Source: Nanobdellota archaeon (GTDB lineage: Archaea > Nanobdellota > Nanobdellia > Parvarchaeales > Parvarchaeaceae). Taken from it: a stretch of 51,270 bases of DNA. Of this stretch, positions 29,538 through 39,286 are shown in pieces. Every line of letters begins with the position of its first letter. Within the stretch, counting starts at the first letter, position 1. The stretch covers positions 1 through 51,270 of the forward strand of contig JAJZNV010000006.1 of the NCBI GenBank assembly GCA_021852265.1. Direction: 5' to 3'. A program made the position numbers and the translations under genes. The notes beneath the pieces were generated by a model. It had not been told where the DNA came from and did not search any database. It saw only the letters and a list, made by a program, of their open reading frames with translations.

Positions 29538-30329
29538 TTACACTTTTATATTTTTTGGTTTCCAACTTCCAGTACCATCAGGAAGCTCTGTTCTCTCAAA
29601 GTCCTGATAAATAAGAGGGTAACGCACTTTCATCTTATTGGCTACCTCGTCGAAAACTTTTCTTATCTCGATTTCGGCGTAAGGAGATGTTCTCATAGTT
29701 ATAACGTGTCTTATAGTTCTATGGTTTGCAGTCCATATAACATTGGTTGCTATTCCATCAGGTAGTATACGCCTAAGGGCGGAAGTAAGAATTTTTTTCA
29801 GACTGAAATCCATGCTATCCCAGTTATATTTTTTCTCGAGTTTTTTGTACCCGTTTTCTATGGTTTCTACTGCCTCAACAAAGTCTTTATCATTTTCCAT
29901 CTCTGGTGGGACCCATAGTTTTATTTCTTTGGGCCGCACGTACCTCAGAGATTCCTGACTTATAGCAGTCCCAACTCTATGCCTTGCAAGTTCATGGGTA
30001 AATACTCTAGAGACATTAAGAAATGCAAAAGTGACCGTCGAATGCTCAAGTATTGAACCATCTCCTTTTAATAGAATATTCTCAAGATACTCTTTAGATG
30101 TGCCCCTTATTTTCGTAACATTAGGGTTCATCCCCACACCATAACTTTCATAACACATCCTTCCAGCAACCTCGATTAGATACTCTCCGTTGCTCGATGC
30201 TGCCGCCTGCGTTGAATCATACCACATTTTTGCAATGTCTCCGCCGTGATCAGAAAGCATTTTCTCCAGATTTTCTTTTACCAGCGAAGTCTCCGCAATG
30301 AGATAAACTTTAGGCACTATCTTTTTCAT
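29538..30329 (-). CDS. thyX: flavin-dependent thymidylate synthase
   Basis: VSRVFTHELARHRVGTAISQESLRYVRPKEI, NHRTIRHVITMRTSPYAEIEIRKV. Confidence 0.92.
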   Translation of the reverse strand: MKKIVPKVYLIAETSLVKENLEKMLSDHGGDIAKMWYDSTQAAASSNGEYLIEVAGRMCYESYGVGMNPNVTKIRGTSKEYLENILLKGDGSILEHSTVTFAFLNVSRVFTHELARHRVGTAISQESLRYVRPKEIKLWVPPEMENDKDFVEAVETIENGYKKLEKKYNWDSMDFSLKKILTSALRRILPDGIATNVIWTANHRTIRHVITMRTSPYAEIEIRKVFDEVANKMKVRYPLIYQDFERTELPDGTGSWKPKNIKV

Positions 30330-30494
30330 ATTCTCTTATGAGTTAAGAAACGTCAAATTTAAATACTTGCCTATTGCGACACTGTTATCAAAAGTATGCC
30401 TATTATAGTTAGAGTAAGTCCAGCTATCCAAAATGGATAATACACTGTGAGGAAACTTTGAAGCGCTTCAGCATGCGTAACGAGAATTCCTCCG

Positions 30495-30899
30495 CTAACC
30501 CAGATTCTTTGTGGAGAGCAGTTTACTAGGATTAACTGTGTAATCTTCCTGATTAAAATTAAACATGTGCCGGGTGGTCTTTATCGGAAAACGTTTTCCA
30601 CTAAGTGCTGCCAGTATTACATCTTGTCTTTTAACATAGTTGTATTCTGATCTCCAGTAAGATAGTTCAACCTCCTCATAATTCACGACTATGCAAGGGG
30701 CTTTTTTAGCACCGAGCTTTTTTAGGGCATTAAACCGGTGGTGCCCATCTAATATCACATATTTATTTTTCCCCGCGTTTGTAACCACTATCGGTACAAA
30801 CCTTTGGGATAGGAGTGTACTTTTTATTTTTTCAACGGCCTTCGAGTCTATCTCTTCATGTTCAAGCAGATTTTTAATTTCGATTTCTTTTGTTTTCAT
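30495..30899 (-). CDS. ParB/Srx-fold protein, SerK/SbnI-like
   Basis: VILDGHHRFNALKKLGAKKAPCIVVNY core and a C-terminal VILAALSGKRFPIKTTRHMF segment. Confidence 0.75.
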   Translation of the reverse strand: MKTKEIEIKNLLEHEEIDSKAVEKIKSTLLSQRFVPIVVTNAGKNKYVILDGHHRFNALKKLGAKKAPCIVVNYEEVELSYWRSEYNYVKRQDVILAALSGKRFPIKTTRHMFNFNQEDYTVNPSKLLSTKNLG

Positions 30900-31023
30900 A
30901 TCTGTGCTTATGTATAGTAGACCCGACTGTATTGGGCAGTTTCTTTACCGTCATATCATATTTTAACAGGGCAATGATTATTTAAACCTGGGCCAGCAAT
31001 ACTGAATTTTCTTTGTAAACGAT

Positions 31024-31374
31024 TTAGATAGTCTTTGCTATATCTGCAACTATAGGTATCTCGATATTAACGCCATTTACTGCTTGATATCCAACATACA
31101 TTCCAAAGAGCCATGCTAACACCCACAAAAGAGACAATAAACCCAATAGTGAGAATGCCCACGTCGCAATAAGAATAACACTTAAAATGTAATAAATTAT
31201 AATAACGCTTATCCAGTATATTATTGACTGAATCGAATGAAATCTAAGATTTCTATATCGAGCACCATACTGTATATAGACAAAAACCGCTGAGAGTATA
31301 GGTATTATGTATGCTACAAGGTACATTATTTTATCTCCAGATGGTAAAGATGAATTTGGAGTGCTGTTTTTCAT
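31024..31374 (-). CDS. DUF4870/Tic20-like small membrane protein
   Basis: GDKIMYLVAYIIPILSAVFVYIQYGARYRNLRFHSIQSIIYWI. Confidence 0.7.
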   Translation of the reverse strand: MKNSTPNSSLPSGDKIMYLVAYIIPILSAVFVYIQYGARYRNLRFHSIQSIIYWISVIIIYYILSVILIATWAFSLLGLLSLLWVLAWLFGMYVGYQAVNGVNIEIPIVADIAKTI

Positions 31375-31398
31375 AAAATCATGTTCGTATTGAAGTAC

Positions 31399-32544
31399 TT
31401 AACTTGCAGTTACATTAGCAGTTGCACGGGCACCTTCCTGTCCCTGAATAACTACTCTATATGTAGAACCAGATACTAGATTAACTGAAACATGATTTTC
31501 ACCTAAACTTATCCTGCCATTGAAGTTAAATGTAAAGGATTGCCCTGCCGCTAGTGTATAGCCCTCACCTTCAAAGTTGCTGCCCAAAGCCGGTAAAAAT
31601 AATGTTCCGTTCTGCGCTACAAGGAAGTTGATAGTCTTGAATGATGCCTGCAAGATCCCCTGGTGATCTATTTCACTTTCATATTCACCGGAAGTGTAAG
31701 TATTGTTGTACCCCGAATCATATCCAGAACTATTGGCTGTGCCGAAGCCACCTCTATCCTCCCTAGATATATTCCCAGAAGGCCCAACGGAGATGTTATC
31801 AACGGATATCAGTTGGTTACCAAACAGTGTTATATGCCTTATGATAATGCTCTGATTTGAATTGTCTTTTACAGTGACAGACAGATGTGTTATATTTGAC
31901 ACTGAAGAAAGTGAAGTATTTGAAATACTTATGTTGGCAATATTATTCCTCAAAGCATGCAGTTCTTTGATATCTAATCCGTGTTCGGACCCTATAGTCG
32001 CGCCTCTTAATTTCGAATTACCTACGGATACCGCACGTACAGACGGAACCATAATAAATACTGTAGAATTAGCAGTAAACACAGTTATAACTGTTGGTGA
32101 AAGCTCTGTTATTAGATTAGTAGTTCCATTAACCGAAGTATTTGTCGTGACCTTGGCAGTTATTTGCGCGTTTGGTAACGTCACTGGATAGACGGTATTA
32201 TTTAATTCAATGCTTGCAGAAGTAACGTTAAAGCGGATCATGTTTATTTTTGAGCCATTCGGGACGTATAAGCTCCCAAGTACTACACTTACATTGATAA
32301 GAGAAAGAAGATTTAGAGTTCCACTGCCTGGAGCACTTACCCACGCACTGCTATTGCCCGAAATAGTGTGCACCATCACAGAAGAATACGTTATGTTCAA
32401 GCTCTGCGTTCCATGTGGCACATTAGGAGGGTCTATTAAACTTATAAAAACATTATTCTGAGTTTGAGGGTATGCGAGATAAAAATAGATTACGCCCACC
32501 ACTGCAAGAACAATCAGCACCACTGCAATTAGCGAATATCGCAT
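31399..32544 (-). CDS. membrane-anchored extracellular protein, DUF4382-like
   Basis: N-terminal anchor; VFISLIDPPNVPHGTQSLNITYSSVMVHTISGNSSAWVSAPGSGTLNLLSLINVSVVLGSLYVPNGSKINMIRFNV. Confidence 0.75.
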   Translation of the reverse strand: MRYSLIAVVLIVLAVVGVIYFYLAYPQTQNNVFISLIDPPNVPHGTQSLNITYSSVMVHTISGNSSAWVSAPGSGTLNLLSLINVSVVLGSLYVPNGSKINMIRFNVTSASIELNNTVYPVTLPNAQITAKVTTNTSVNGTTNLITELSPTVITVFTANSTVFIMVPSVRAVSVGNSKLRGATIGSEHGLDIKELHALRNNIANISISNTSLSSVSNITHLSVTVKDNSNQSIIIRHITLFGNQLISVDNISVGPSGNISREDRGGFGTANSSGYDSGYNNTYTSGEYESEIDHQGILQASFKTINFLVAQNGTLFLPALGSNFEGEGYTLAAGQSFTFNFNGRISLGENHVSVNLVSGSTYRVVIQGQEGARATANVTAS

Positions 32545-32597
32545 TGTAAATCATTGCCTTCAGCGTTTATAAGTCTTTCGACAAGTACGTGAGCTGA

Positions 32598-33164
32598 CTA
32601 TGCAGATAATTTTTGTGTTAGAATTACAAGTGCACTTACTATATCGCGTATATGTTTTTTTGTTTCTTCATCTTTTATTTTGCCATCTTGCCCTAACTTA
32701 TCCTGTATAAACGGTATCATAACTTCCGGCTTTTGCACAGCCTGCAATCCAAGAAAAGTCATTATCTGTCTAAGATGATATTGCGCTCTGGAACCGCCCA
32801 GCATTCCTATGGAGCTGCTTACTATAGCGGCGGTTTTTCCATCAAATGAATTGTCACCATAAGGCCGTGAACCCCATTCTATTGCGTTTTTTATCAGGCT
32901 CGGAACTGAATAATTGTATTCAGGCGTAACTATAATTATTGCATCCGCAGCCTTCACTCTCTCCTTAAAGTTCTTAACACTTTCCGGTTGAGACATGTCA
33001 TCATCTTGATTAAAGTGCGGGAGCTTGCCCAGATCCGATGGTTCAAACGTATCTAGCACTGCGTCATTTGGGATAAACTCCGCAAGGCCTTTCAGGATAT
33101 GCGCGGTGTACGAGTCTTTTCTGAGGCTTCCTCCGAATGCAAATATTTTAACTTTCTTTTCCAC
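32598..33164 (-). CDS. NADPH-dependent FMN reductase family protein
   Basis: FGGSLRKDSYTAHIL, IIIVTPEYNYSVPSLIKNAIEWGSRPYGDNSFDGKTAAIVSSSIGMLGGSRAQYHLRQ. Confidence 0.93.
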   Translation of the reverse strand: MEKKVKIFAFGGSLRKDSYTAHILKGLAEFIPNDAVLDTFEPSDLGKLPHFNQDDDMSQPESVKNFKERVKAADAIIIVTPEYNYSVPSLIKNAIEWGSRPYGDNSFDGKTAAIVSSSIGMLGGSRAQYHLRQIMTFLGLQAVQKPEVMIPFIQDKLGQDGKIKDEETKKHIRDIVSALVILTQKLSA

Positions 33165-33263
33165 CAGAGATAGTCTCCGCCCTCATTTATATTGGTTTCT
33201 CTAAAGAGGTTGTAACGGATAAAAAAATATAAAATTAATAAATGAGGGCTCCCCTCCTTATAC

Positions 33264-33728
33264 ATGAGATTCAGCTATTATGTAATACTATTGATAATCC
33301 TCTTTGTTGGAACCGGCTGGTATATACTGTCTTTCTCGACCTTTTTCCCGACCAATATAACAAATATAACTGGCTTTAGCGGAGTTATTGTCACACAGGG
33401 TTCTGTTTCCTCAAACAGCGGCGTGGTGGACTTGACGCTGCTGAACAGAGAACCTTTCTCTATTGTTCTGAATGGATCGTATGCAAGTGTCACTCTTACC
33501 AGCCCTAGGGACATTACAGATCCGGTTATGAAGCTTAATTGCACCAGCGATGATCTTTCACCGAATTCAAGCACGACCTGTGTTGGAAAAGGGATACCAG
33601 ACGGTTCTGCGATTGTAAATATGACTATAGATTATACACATTATAAGAATACAAACCTAATTATAAATGAGTCATATGGTAAGTTTGATTATGCATTATG
33701 CACAAAGTTCTCCGCGGTTTGCGAATAA
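33264..33728 (+). CDS. secreted or membrane-anchored protein of unknown function
   Basis: N-terminal hydrophobic anchor and 154-aa extracytoplasmic-looking sequence. Confidence 0.55.
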   Translation: MRFSYYVILLIILFVGTGWYILSFSTFFPTNITNITGFSGVIVTQGSVSSNSGVVDLTLLNREPFSIVLNGSYASVTLTSPRDITDPVMKLNCTSDDLSPNSSTTCVGKGIPDGSAIVNMTIDYTHYKNTNLIINESYGKFDYALCTKFSAVCE

Positions 33729-33742
33729 ACAATAGAAGAACA

Positions 33743-34057
33743 TTATTTCTCACGTACGTCTTTGTTAAACTTTCTTTTTAATAAGGCAACTGCCTCCTTC
33801 TCCGTCTTTGCCTTTCCACTCGTTATAAGATTCTGAAGTGCATTTTTTATCGCTACCTCAAATTCCTTATTCCCAGGAGGCTTGTGCTCAATGTATTTTA
33901 TCTTTGAACGTGCTATAGTAACATCTGAGCCTTCTGTGCGCAGGAGTATGGAGTTTTTATCTACTGAACTCAATATTCCGCTGGCGTGACCTTTAGAAAG
34001 GAATCTAACGGTGACTTCTGAACCGATATAGGATGAAAGTATTTCGTCCGATAGCAT
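33743..34057 (-). CDS. Sm-like (LSM/Hfq-fold) candidate with helical C-terminal extension
   Basis: YIGSEVTVRFLSKGHASGILSSVDKNSILLRTEGSDVTIARSKIKYIEHK resembles the Sm1/Sm2 strand pattern. Confidence 0.5.
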   Translation of the reverse strand: MLSDEILSSYIGSEVTVRFLSKGHASGILSSVDKNSILLRTEGSDVTIARSKIKYIEHKPPGNKEFEVAIKNALQNLITSGKAKTEKEAVALLKRKFNKDVREK

Positions 34058-34135
34058 AGTAAGTTCTGTAAAGGGATATATTTAACTCTTTATTCATTAT
34101 TCAAATGCGTATATAATCTACTGTAAATTAATCAA

Positions 34136-34354
34136 ATGGAAAACCTAGAAAAAATTATCCTTGATGTCAAGAAATTAGGTTTTAACTTTCACAAAACTAT
34201 TTACAAAACAAGAGTCGGGTACATCTCCTCAAATATCGCGGCAATCACCTCTGCCGCAGGATTATATATAGGAAGCTATTCACTTGGTATAGCATCATTA
34301 CTGATTACATCGGCAATGTTATATTTTACTCTGGAAAAACCAGAAGATAAGTAA
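34136..34354 (+). CDS. small membrane protein of unknown function
   Basis: 72 aa with two hydrophobic segments. Confidence 0.5.
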   Translation: MENLEKIILDVKKLGFNFHKTIYKTRVGYISSNIAAITSAAGLYIGSYSLGIASLLITSAMLYFTLEKPEDK

Positions 34355-34459
34355 AGACTAAACTTATACTTAGCAGTCCGTGTGCTGAAAAGTATATACC
34401 TGGCCCAAAAAGCTCCTCAAGGGATAAAAGTATAAGAACAATTGAGATTATATCAAATT

Positions 34460-34873
34460 ATGGACTGCATTTTTTGTGAAGTCGCCGCTCATTCTGTGGA
34501 CTCCAAGATAGTCTATGAAGATGATAGCATTATGGCTTTCTTGGATATCAATCCGGTCAGCGAAGGACACACACTAATAATCCCAAAAAAGCATTATGAA
34601 AATATTTTTGATATAGAAAACCTCGCACTCGATAAGATTGTCCGAGCAGCCAAGAGACTCGCATCGGCATACAAGGATGCATTCAATGTAAATGCGGTGA
34701 ATTTATTAAATGCGTCTGGGGCCGCAGCACAACAGAGTGTTTCTCACTTCCATCTACATTTGGTTCCAAGGCAGGAGAATGACGGTTTGGACTTCTGGTT
34801 CCATGGAAAAGGAGAATCCAAGGAAGCGTTAGCCAAAACACTAGAAAAAATAAGAAAATTTGTCAAATATTAG
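34460..34873 (+). CDS. HIT-family nucleotide hydrolase
   Basis: MDCIFCEVAA..., VSHFHLHLVPR histidine triad. Confidence 0.95.
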   Translation: MDCIFCEVAAHSVDSKIVYEDDSIMAFLDINPVSEGHTLIIPKKHYENIFDIENLALDKIVRAAKRLASAYKDAFNVNAVNLLNASGAAAQQSVSHFHLHLVPRQENDGLDFWFHGKGESKEALAKTLEKIRKFVKY

Positions 34874-37444
34874 ATGGCACTGTATATGGCAATGAATGAA
34901 GGATTATCGAATAATGTTATCCCGGAGAGTTATAAACTGTTCTTTGAACCGGATTTAAGGACTTTTAAGTCGAAAGGTGAAGAGGAGATAACCGTCTCCC
35001 TGACAGAAAAGACAAAAAAGATACGGATAAACTCTAAAGAGATAGAAATCTTACATGCACGTGCAGAATTCGACAGTAGAGAAATAACTGCTTCTGTAAA
35101 CACCATACCTGAACGCGAGGAAATAGAGTTTTCTTTTGAAGAAGAACTTAAAGACAAAGTAAAATTAAAAATCGAATTTGTGACGCAAAACAATGATAGA
35201 ATGTATGGGTTTTATAGGAGTAAATATCTTATGAACGGGAAAGAAGAATTTATGCTGTCAACGGACTTTGAGCCGACAAATGCCAGGGCAGCGTTTCCGT
35301 GTTTTGATGAACCTGCATTTAAATCAACGTTTAGTCTATCTATAAAAATAGATAAAGCCCTAGAAGCGGTGTCAAATACTCCTGCAAAAAGAGAGTATCT
35401 CGATAATGACAAGAAAGTAATAGAGTTCGAAACGACGCCTAGGATGTCAACTTATCTATTTTATGTTGGTGTTGGAAAATTCGATAGAGAGAGCGAGGAT
35501 CTGGATGGACGTAAAATAAGCGTGCTTACAACTCCAGGAAAGGGCATGCTGGCGAGAACGGCACTTGGTTACACCAAAAAATTCCTTGCGTATTTTGAAG
35601 AATATTTCGGCGTTAGGTATCCCCTTCCAAAACTGGACCTTATAGCTATACCGGACTTTTCAGTAGGTGCTATGGAGAATTGGGGCGCTATAACTTTCAG
35701 GGAGAGTAGGCTTCTGGTGGATAAGAAGAGCTCTTTAAGAGATAAAATGTCAGTAGCGGAAACGGTGGCTCATGAATTGGCACACCAATGGTTTGGTGAT
35801 CTTGTTACAATGACCTGGTGGGATGACCTCTGGCTAAACGAAAGTTTCGCGACACTGATGAGCTATAAAGCGATGGAAAATGTTTTTCCCGAATGGGAGA
35901 AGGACCTCGAATACCTGTTATACGCATTTGACAGCGCGCTCATGGCAGATGGGCTTAACTCTACTCATCCAATAAGCGTAAATGTTAGAAACACGACAGA
36001 GATAGAGGATATTTTTGATGTTATAAGTTACAGGAAAGGGGGCAGCGTGCTCAGAATGCTTGATTATTATGCGGGCGTGGAAAATTTCCGTAAAGGCCTA
36101 AAGACATACCTTATCACACATGCATATGGTAATGCAACAAAAGCCGACTTATGGAAAGCTGTAGGGGAAGCGTCGCATATTTCGGGGACAGAGCTTCCAA
36201 TAGAGTCCATTATGGATAGATGGTTAAACAAACCCGGCTATCCGATTATAAACGTGTATGAAGAAAACAAAGGATTCAGACTGTGCCAAAAGCGCTTTTT
36301 ATTTTCTGGAGAAACTAAAGATGAATGGCCAGTGCCAGTGCACTATGCACTTGGTGACAAAAAGGGGATCCTGCGTGATTCCGATGATAAAATTCTGATG
36401 CTGACCGAAGAGTATAAACTACATGATCTCCCGATTAACTCGAATGGGGGTGGCTGGATAAAACTAAATTATGGACAGCACGGCTTTTACAGAGTAAATT
36501 ACAGTGAAGGGCTGCTGGAAAAGCTTGGGAACCTTATAAAAAGTAAGAAACTCCCGATAGAAGATGCTTGGGGAGTAGAAAATGACATTTTTGCGCTGGT
36601 AAGAGGAGGCATGATAAAAACTGGGCGTTATCTTGATTTTATTATCCGATTTTGTGGAAACTGTCAATATCCTTTAAGCGCAAGCACACTCGAACACTTG
36701 GTGTGGTTATGTGTTATTAATCAGGGTAACCCCTCTTATGAAAAAATAGCGTCTATAACCGGATTAATTGCTGGAAGACTGCTTAAAAAATTAGGGTGGA
36801 AAGAAAAACGCGCGGAAAGCACAACAGATCGCATAATGCGGATAACTGCAATAAACGTGCTCGGATTTTTAGGAGACAAGACAGTAACTAAAAGATTATT
36901 GTCGATTTTCTATGCATATCTCAAGAAGAAAAAGGTTATACGCGCCGATTTGCTGCAAAGCGTTTATTCTACCGCGGCTATAAATGGAGATGTTGGGGTC
37001 TTTGAATCTCTGCTTAACCTATATGAGACTACCAATTCCGCTACGGAAACCATTTTAATATTGTCTGCTCTTGGAAAATTCCGAAACAGGGATCTACTAA
37101 TAAAGGCACTTGAATTCTCAAAATCAGAAAAGATAAGACTTCAAGATTCATGGATCATAGCCAGTGCCGCGACATATAATCCCCTTGCTTCAAAAACGTT
37201 ATGGCCTTGGATTAAAGATAATTGGAAATTACTGTCACAAAAATTTGCGCCGGGAACCAAAATCTTGCGCAAATATGTAGAGAGCTTAGAGATGACAAAA
37301 GACAGAGAAATTTTAGAGGAGATAAGTGTTTTTTTCTCACAGAAGGATAATTTCCGTGATGAACTTAGATATCCTTTGAATCAGACCCTTGAAAAGATTA
37401 ATTTGAATATAAGGTACTTAAGACACGCAGGTACTAGCGTATAA
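34874..37444 (+). CDS. M1-family zinc aminopeptidase (tricorn interacting factor F2/F3-like)
   Basis: GAMENWGAITFRES, VAHELAHQWFGDLVTMTWWDDLWLNESFATLMSY; starts right after the HIT stop codon. Confidence 0.96.
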   Translation: MALYMAMNEGLSNNVIPESYKLFFEPDLRTFKSKGEEEITVSLTEKTKKIRINSKEIEILHARAEFDSREITASVNTIPEREEIEFSFEEELKDKVKLKIEFVTQNNDRMYGFYRSKYLMNGKEEFMLSTDFEPTNARAAFPCFDEPAFKSTFSLSIKIDKALEAVSNTPAKREYLDNDKKVIEFETTPRMSTYLFYVGVGKFDRESEDLDGRKISVLTTPGKGMLARTALGYTKKFLAYFEEYFGVRYPLPKLDLIAIPDFSVGAMENWGAITFRESRLLVDKKSSLRDKMSVAETVAHELAHQWFGDLVTMTWWDDLWLNESFATLMSYKAMENVFPEWEKDLEYLLYAFDSALMADGLNSTHPISVNVRNTTEIEDIFDVISYRKGGSVLRMLDYYAGVENFRKGLKTYLITHAYGNATKADLWKAVGEASHISGTELPIESIMDRWLNKPGYPIINVYEENKGFRLCQKRFLFSGETKDEWPVPVHYALGDKKGILRDSDDKILMLTEEYKLHDLPINSNGGGWIKLNYGQHGFYRVNYSEGLLEKLGNLIKSKKLPIEDAWGVENDIFALVRGGMIKTGRYLDFIIRFCGNCQYPLSASTLEHLVWLCVINQGNPSYEKIASITGLIAGRLLKKLGWKEKRAESTTDRIMRITAINVLGFLGDKTVTKRLLSIFYAYLKKKKVIRADLLQSVYSTAAINGDVGVFESLLNLYETTNSATETILILSALGKFRNRDLLIKALEFSKSEKIRLQDSWIIASAATYNPLASKTLWPWIKDNWKLLSQKFAPGTKILRKYVESLEMTKDREILEEISVFFSQKDNFRDELRYPLNQTLEKINLNIRYLRHAGTSV

Positions 37445-37463
37445 AAAACACTCAAAGAAAAGC

Positions 37464-38273
37464 TTAGCCTAGCAACGATAAGAATTTATCAAGAATCGAG
37501 GCTGGGACGCTAGTTCCTATCTCATTAAAAGTACATTGCAGGCTCTGGGCTGCACGATTGAAGGCCTGGTCGACGGTCCCAATCTGATTTTTCGACTCCG
37601 AGATACCTAAAACAAAGCATACACTTCCATTAACTTCTGCAATAGAAAGTTCTGCATAAGTAACACTTACGTTCAAGATTTTCTGATTCGAGAATTTCAC
37701 ATATATCCCACTATAGCCACCTACGGACGTGGCAGTTATATTTGCATTCGGAATCGCCGCCAATATACTGTTCGAAGTGGAAAAGTTTCTATCTAAGATT
37801 GTTATCGCCCCTGCTGCAACAAAGCTTAAATTTGAGGGTACAATAAAGTTCTCCGGACTGGTTAGATACTCTGATAAAAGACTTGGTGCACTTGCGGCAA
37901 ATGACAGGACTTCAGAAGCAGGGATAATTATCGCAACTTGGCTCTTGTTCCCAAATTTTGAAGGTTGTGTAGTGTTCTGTGGTGAGATCAAATTTGCGAA
38001 CTGAGAAGTATTAACTGAAACCCAATTGGCAGGATAAGCAAATGTCACTCCGGGGGCGGAGAAAGTTTTACTTTGGGAGGGGCTGTTAAAAGTCGACCCG
38101 AGTGCATTAAAAAACAAACCTAATTCAGCTGGATAAAGTAGATATAGAACTGCAACCAGCACTGCCGCGGCTATCGCAGTTATTCCAAGTGCTTTCAGTA
38201 TATTCTTGGATATTCTTTTTCTCCTATCAACCTGTGTATAATCGAACTGTTGCGGGTTTTGGGAAGTCATCAT
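37464..38273 (-). CDS. membrane-anchored extracytoplasmic protein of unknown function
   Basis: N-terminal cytosolic tail and TM, then 200-aa soluble domain (FSAPGVTFAYPANWVSV...). Confidence 0.6.
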   Translation of the reverse strand: MMTSQNPQQFDYTQVDRRKRISKNILKALGITAIAAAVLVAVLYLLYPAELGLFFNALGSTFNSPSQSKTFSAPGVTFAYPANWVSVNTSQFANLISPQNTTQPSKFGNKSQVAIIIPASEVLSFAASAPSLLSEYLTSPENFIVPSNLSFVAAGAITILDRNFSTSNSILAAIPNANITATSVGGYSGIYVKFSNQKILNVSVTYAELSIAEVNGSVCFVLGISESKNQIGTVDQAFNRAAQSLQCTFNEIGTSVPASILDKFLSLLG

Positions 38274-38400
38274 ACGATTATGTTCAATTTTTAAGATATA
38301 TACCTAACCGTCCCATACATTGCTCCTGTGCTAATCATGTTTTAGCAGGGTATGCAACGTTAAAATAATAAAATTGGAACAAAAAGTAGGAGTACTAGCG

Positions 38401-38877
38401 TTATCCCCAGCGGTCATATGCGGGGTGTCCTTTCCTAACGGCCACGAAAATGCCCTTTGCAGTGGCAGTAATCTTGCCATTCGCTTCCAATAGTGTTTCT
38501 ACTTCCGCTTTGTTTTCATGGATTTCTATGGCATGCGTTTTCAGGTGAAGTACCGTGTCGAGAGGAGTGGGCTTTAGGAAGGTGACTGTATACTGCGCAG
38601 TAACCGTGGCAGGCAGCTTATCATACCCGCCTTTCTTCATTATATAGTAAGCTGCTGACCAGTTGCTATGACAGTCCAGAATAACGGATAACACGCCTCC
38701 ACTTACGTAACCTTCAAAGACATGGTGATACTTCTTTGGTTTAAAATCCAGCTCTACATTCTCACCATTAACCTTGCTTTTTATCCTAAAGCCTTTCTTG
38801 TTCGCTGGACCGCAGCCAAAACATACACTATGAGGGGCGTATTTTTCCTGCAAACTCAGCTCCAGTTTTTTCTTCAT
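38401..38877 (-). CDS. PaaI/4HBT hotdog-fold thioesterase
   Basis: HSVCFGCGPANKKGFRIKSKV...HHVFEGYVSGGVLSVILDCHSNWSAAYYI; start set to MKKKLEL. Confidence 0.8.
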   Translation of the reverse strand: MKKKLELSLQEKYAPHSVCFGCGPANKKGFRIKSKVNGENVELDFKPKKYHHVFEGYVSGGVLSVILDCHSNWSAAYYIMKKGGYDKLPATVTAQYTVTFLKPTPLDTVLHLKTHAIEIHENKAEVETLLEANGKITATAKGIFVAVRKGHPAYDRWG

Positions 38878-38962
38878 AAACTCTATCAGTATAATCAAAG
38901 ATTTAAATTTTACTATGTGTAATATAAGGATACCCACAAAGAATATAAATAGTGATTTTCTG

Positions 38963-39286
38963 ATGTATAGAATGGAATACAACGGATTGTTAAAGTTAGA
39001 AGATATACTGAAAGGACGCGAGGCACTTATCACCTCTCAAAAAAAGGATGTACGTATATACGGCATAGTTCTTATTGGTGAACGTGTTGAGCTATCTGGT
39101 TACGTAAATAGTGGCTCCAGAGAAGGTTATGCACACCCTGTAAAAGCGGTATACGAGGAACTATCAAGACGACTTTTGTACAGCGACTGCACATGCGAAT
39201 CACGCAGATATAATGGTGATCCATGCAAACATGCAACAAAACTTTGGGATGTTTATATAAGAAACGCCAGAAAAACCAAATTTTAA
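38963..39286 (+). CDS. SWIM zinc-finger protein
   Basis: CTCESRRYNGDPCKHATKLW (CxC...CxH); start set to MYRMEYN. Confidence 0.8.
   Translation: MYRMEYNGLLKLEDILKGREALITSQKKDVRIYGIVLIGERVELSGYVNSGSREGYAHPVKAVYEELSRRLLYSDCTCESRRYNGDPCKHATKLWDVYIRNARKTKF

Noticed and set aside
34355-34450. minus-strand hydrophobic frame ...IISIVLILLSLEELFGPGIYFSAHGLLSISLVFTYLLVFPE
   Set aside because: No start codon in frame; partly antisense to the 72-aa ORF.
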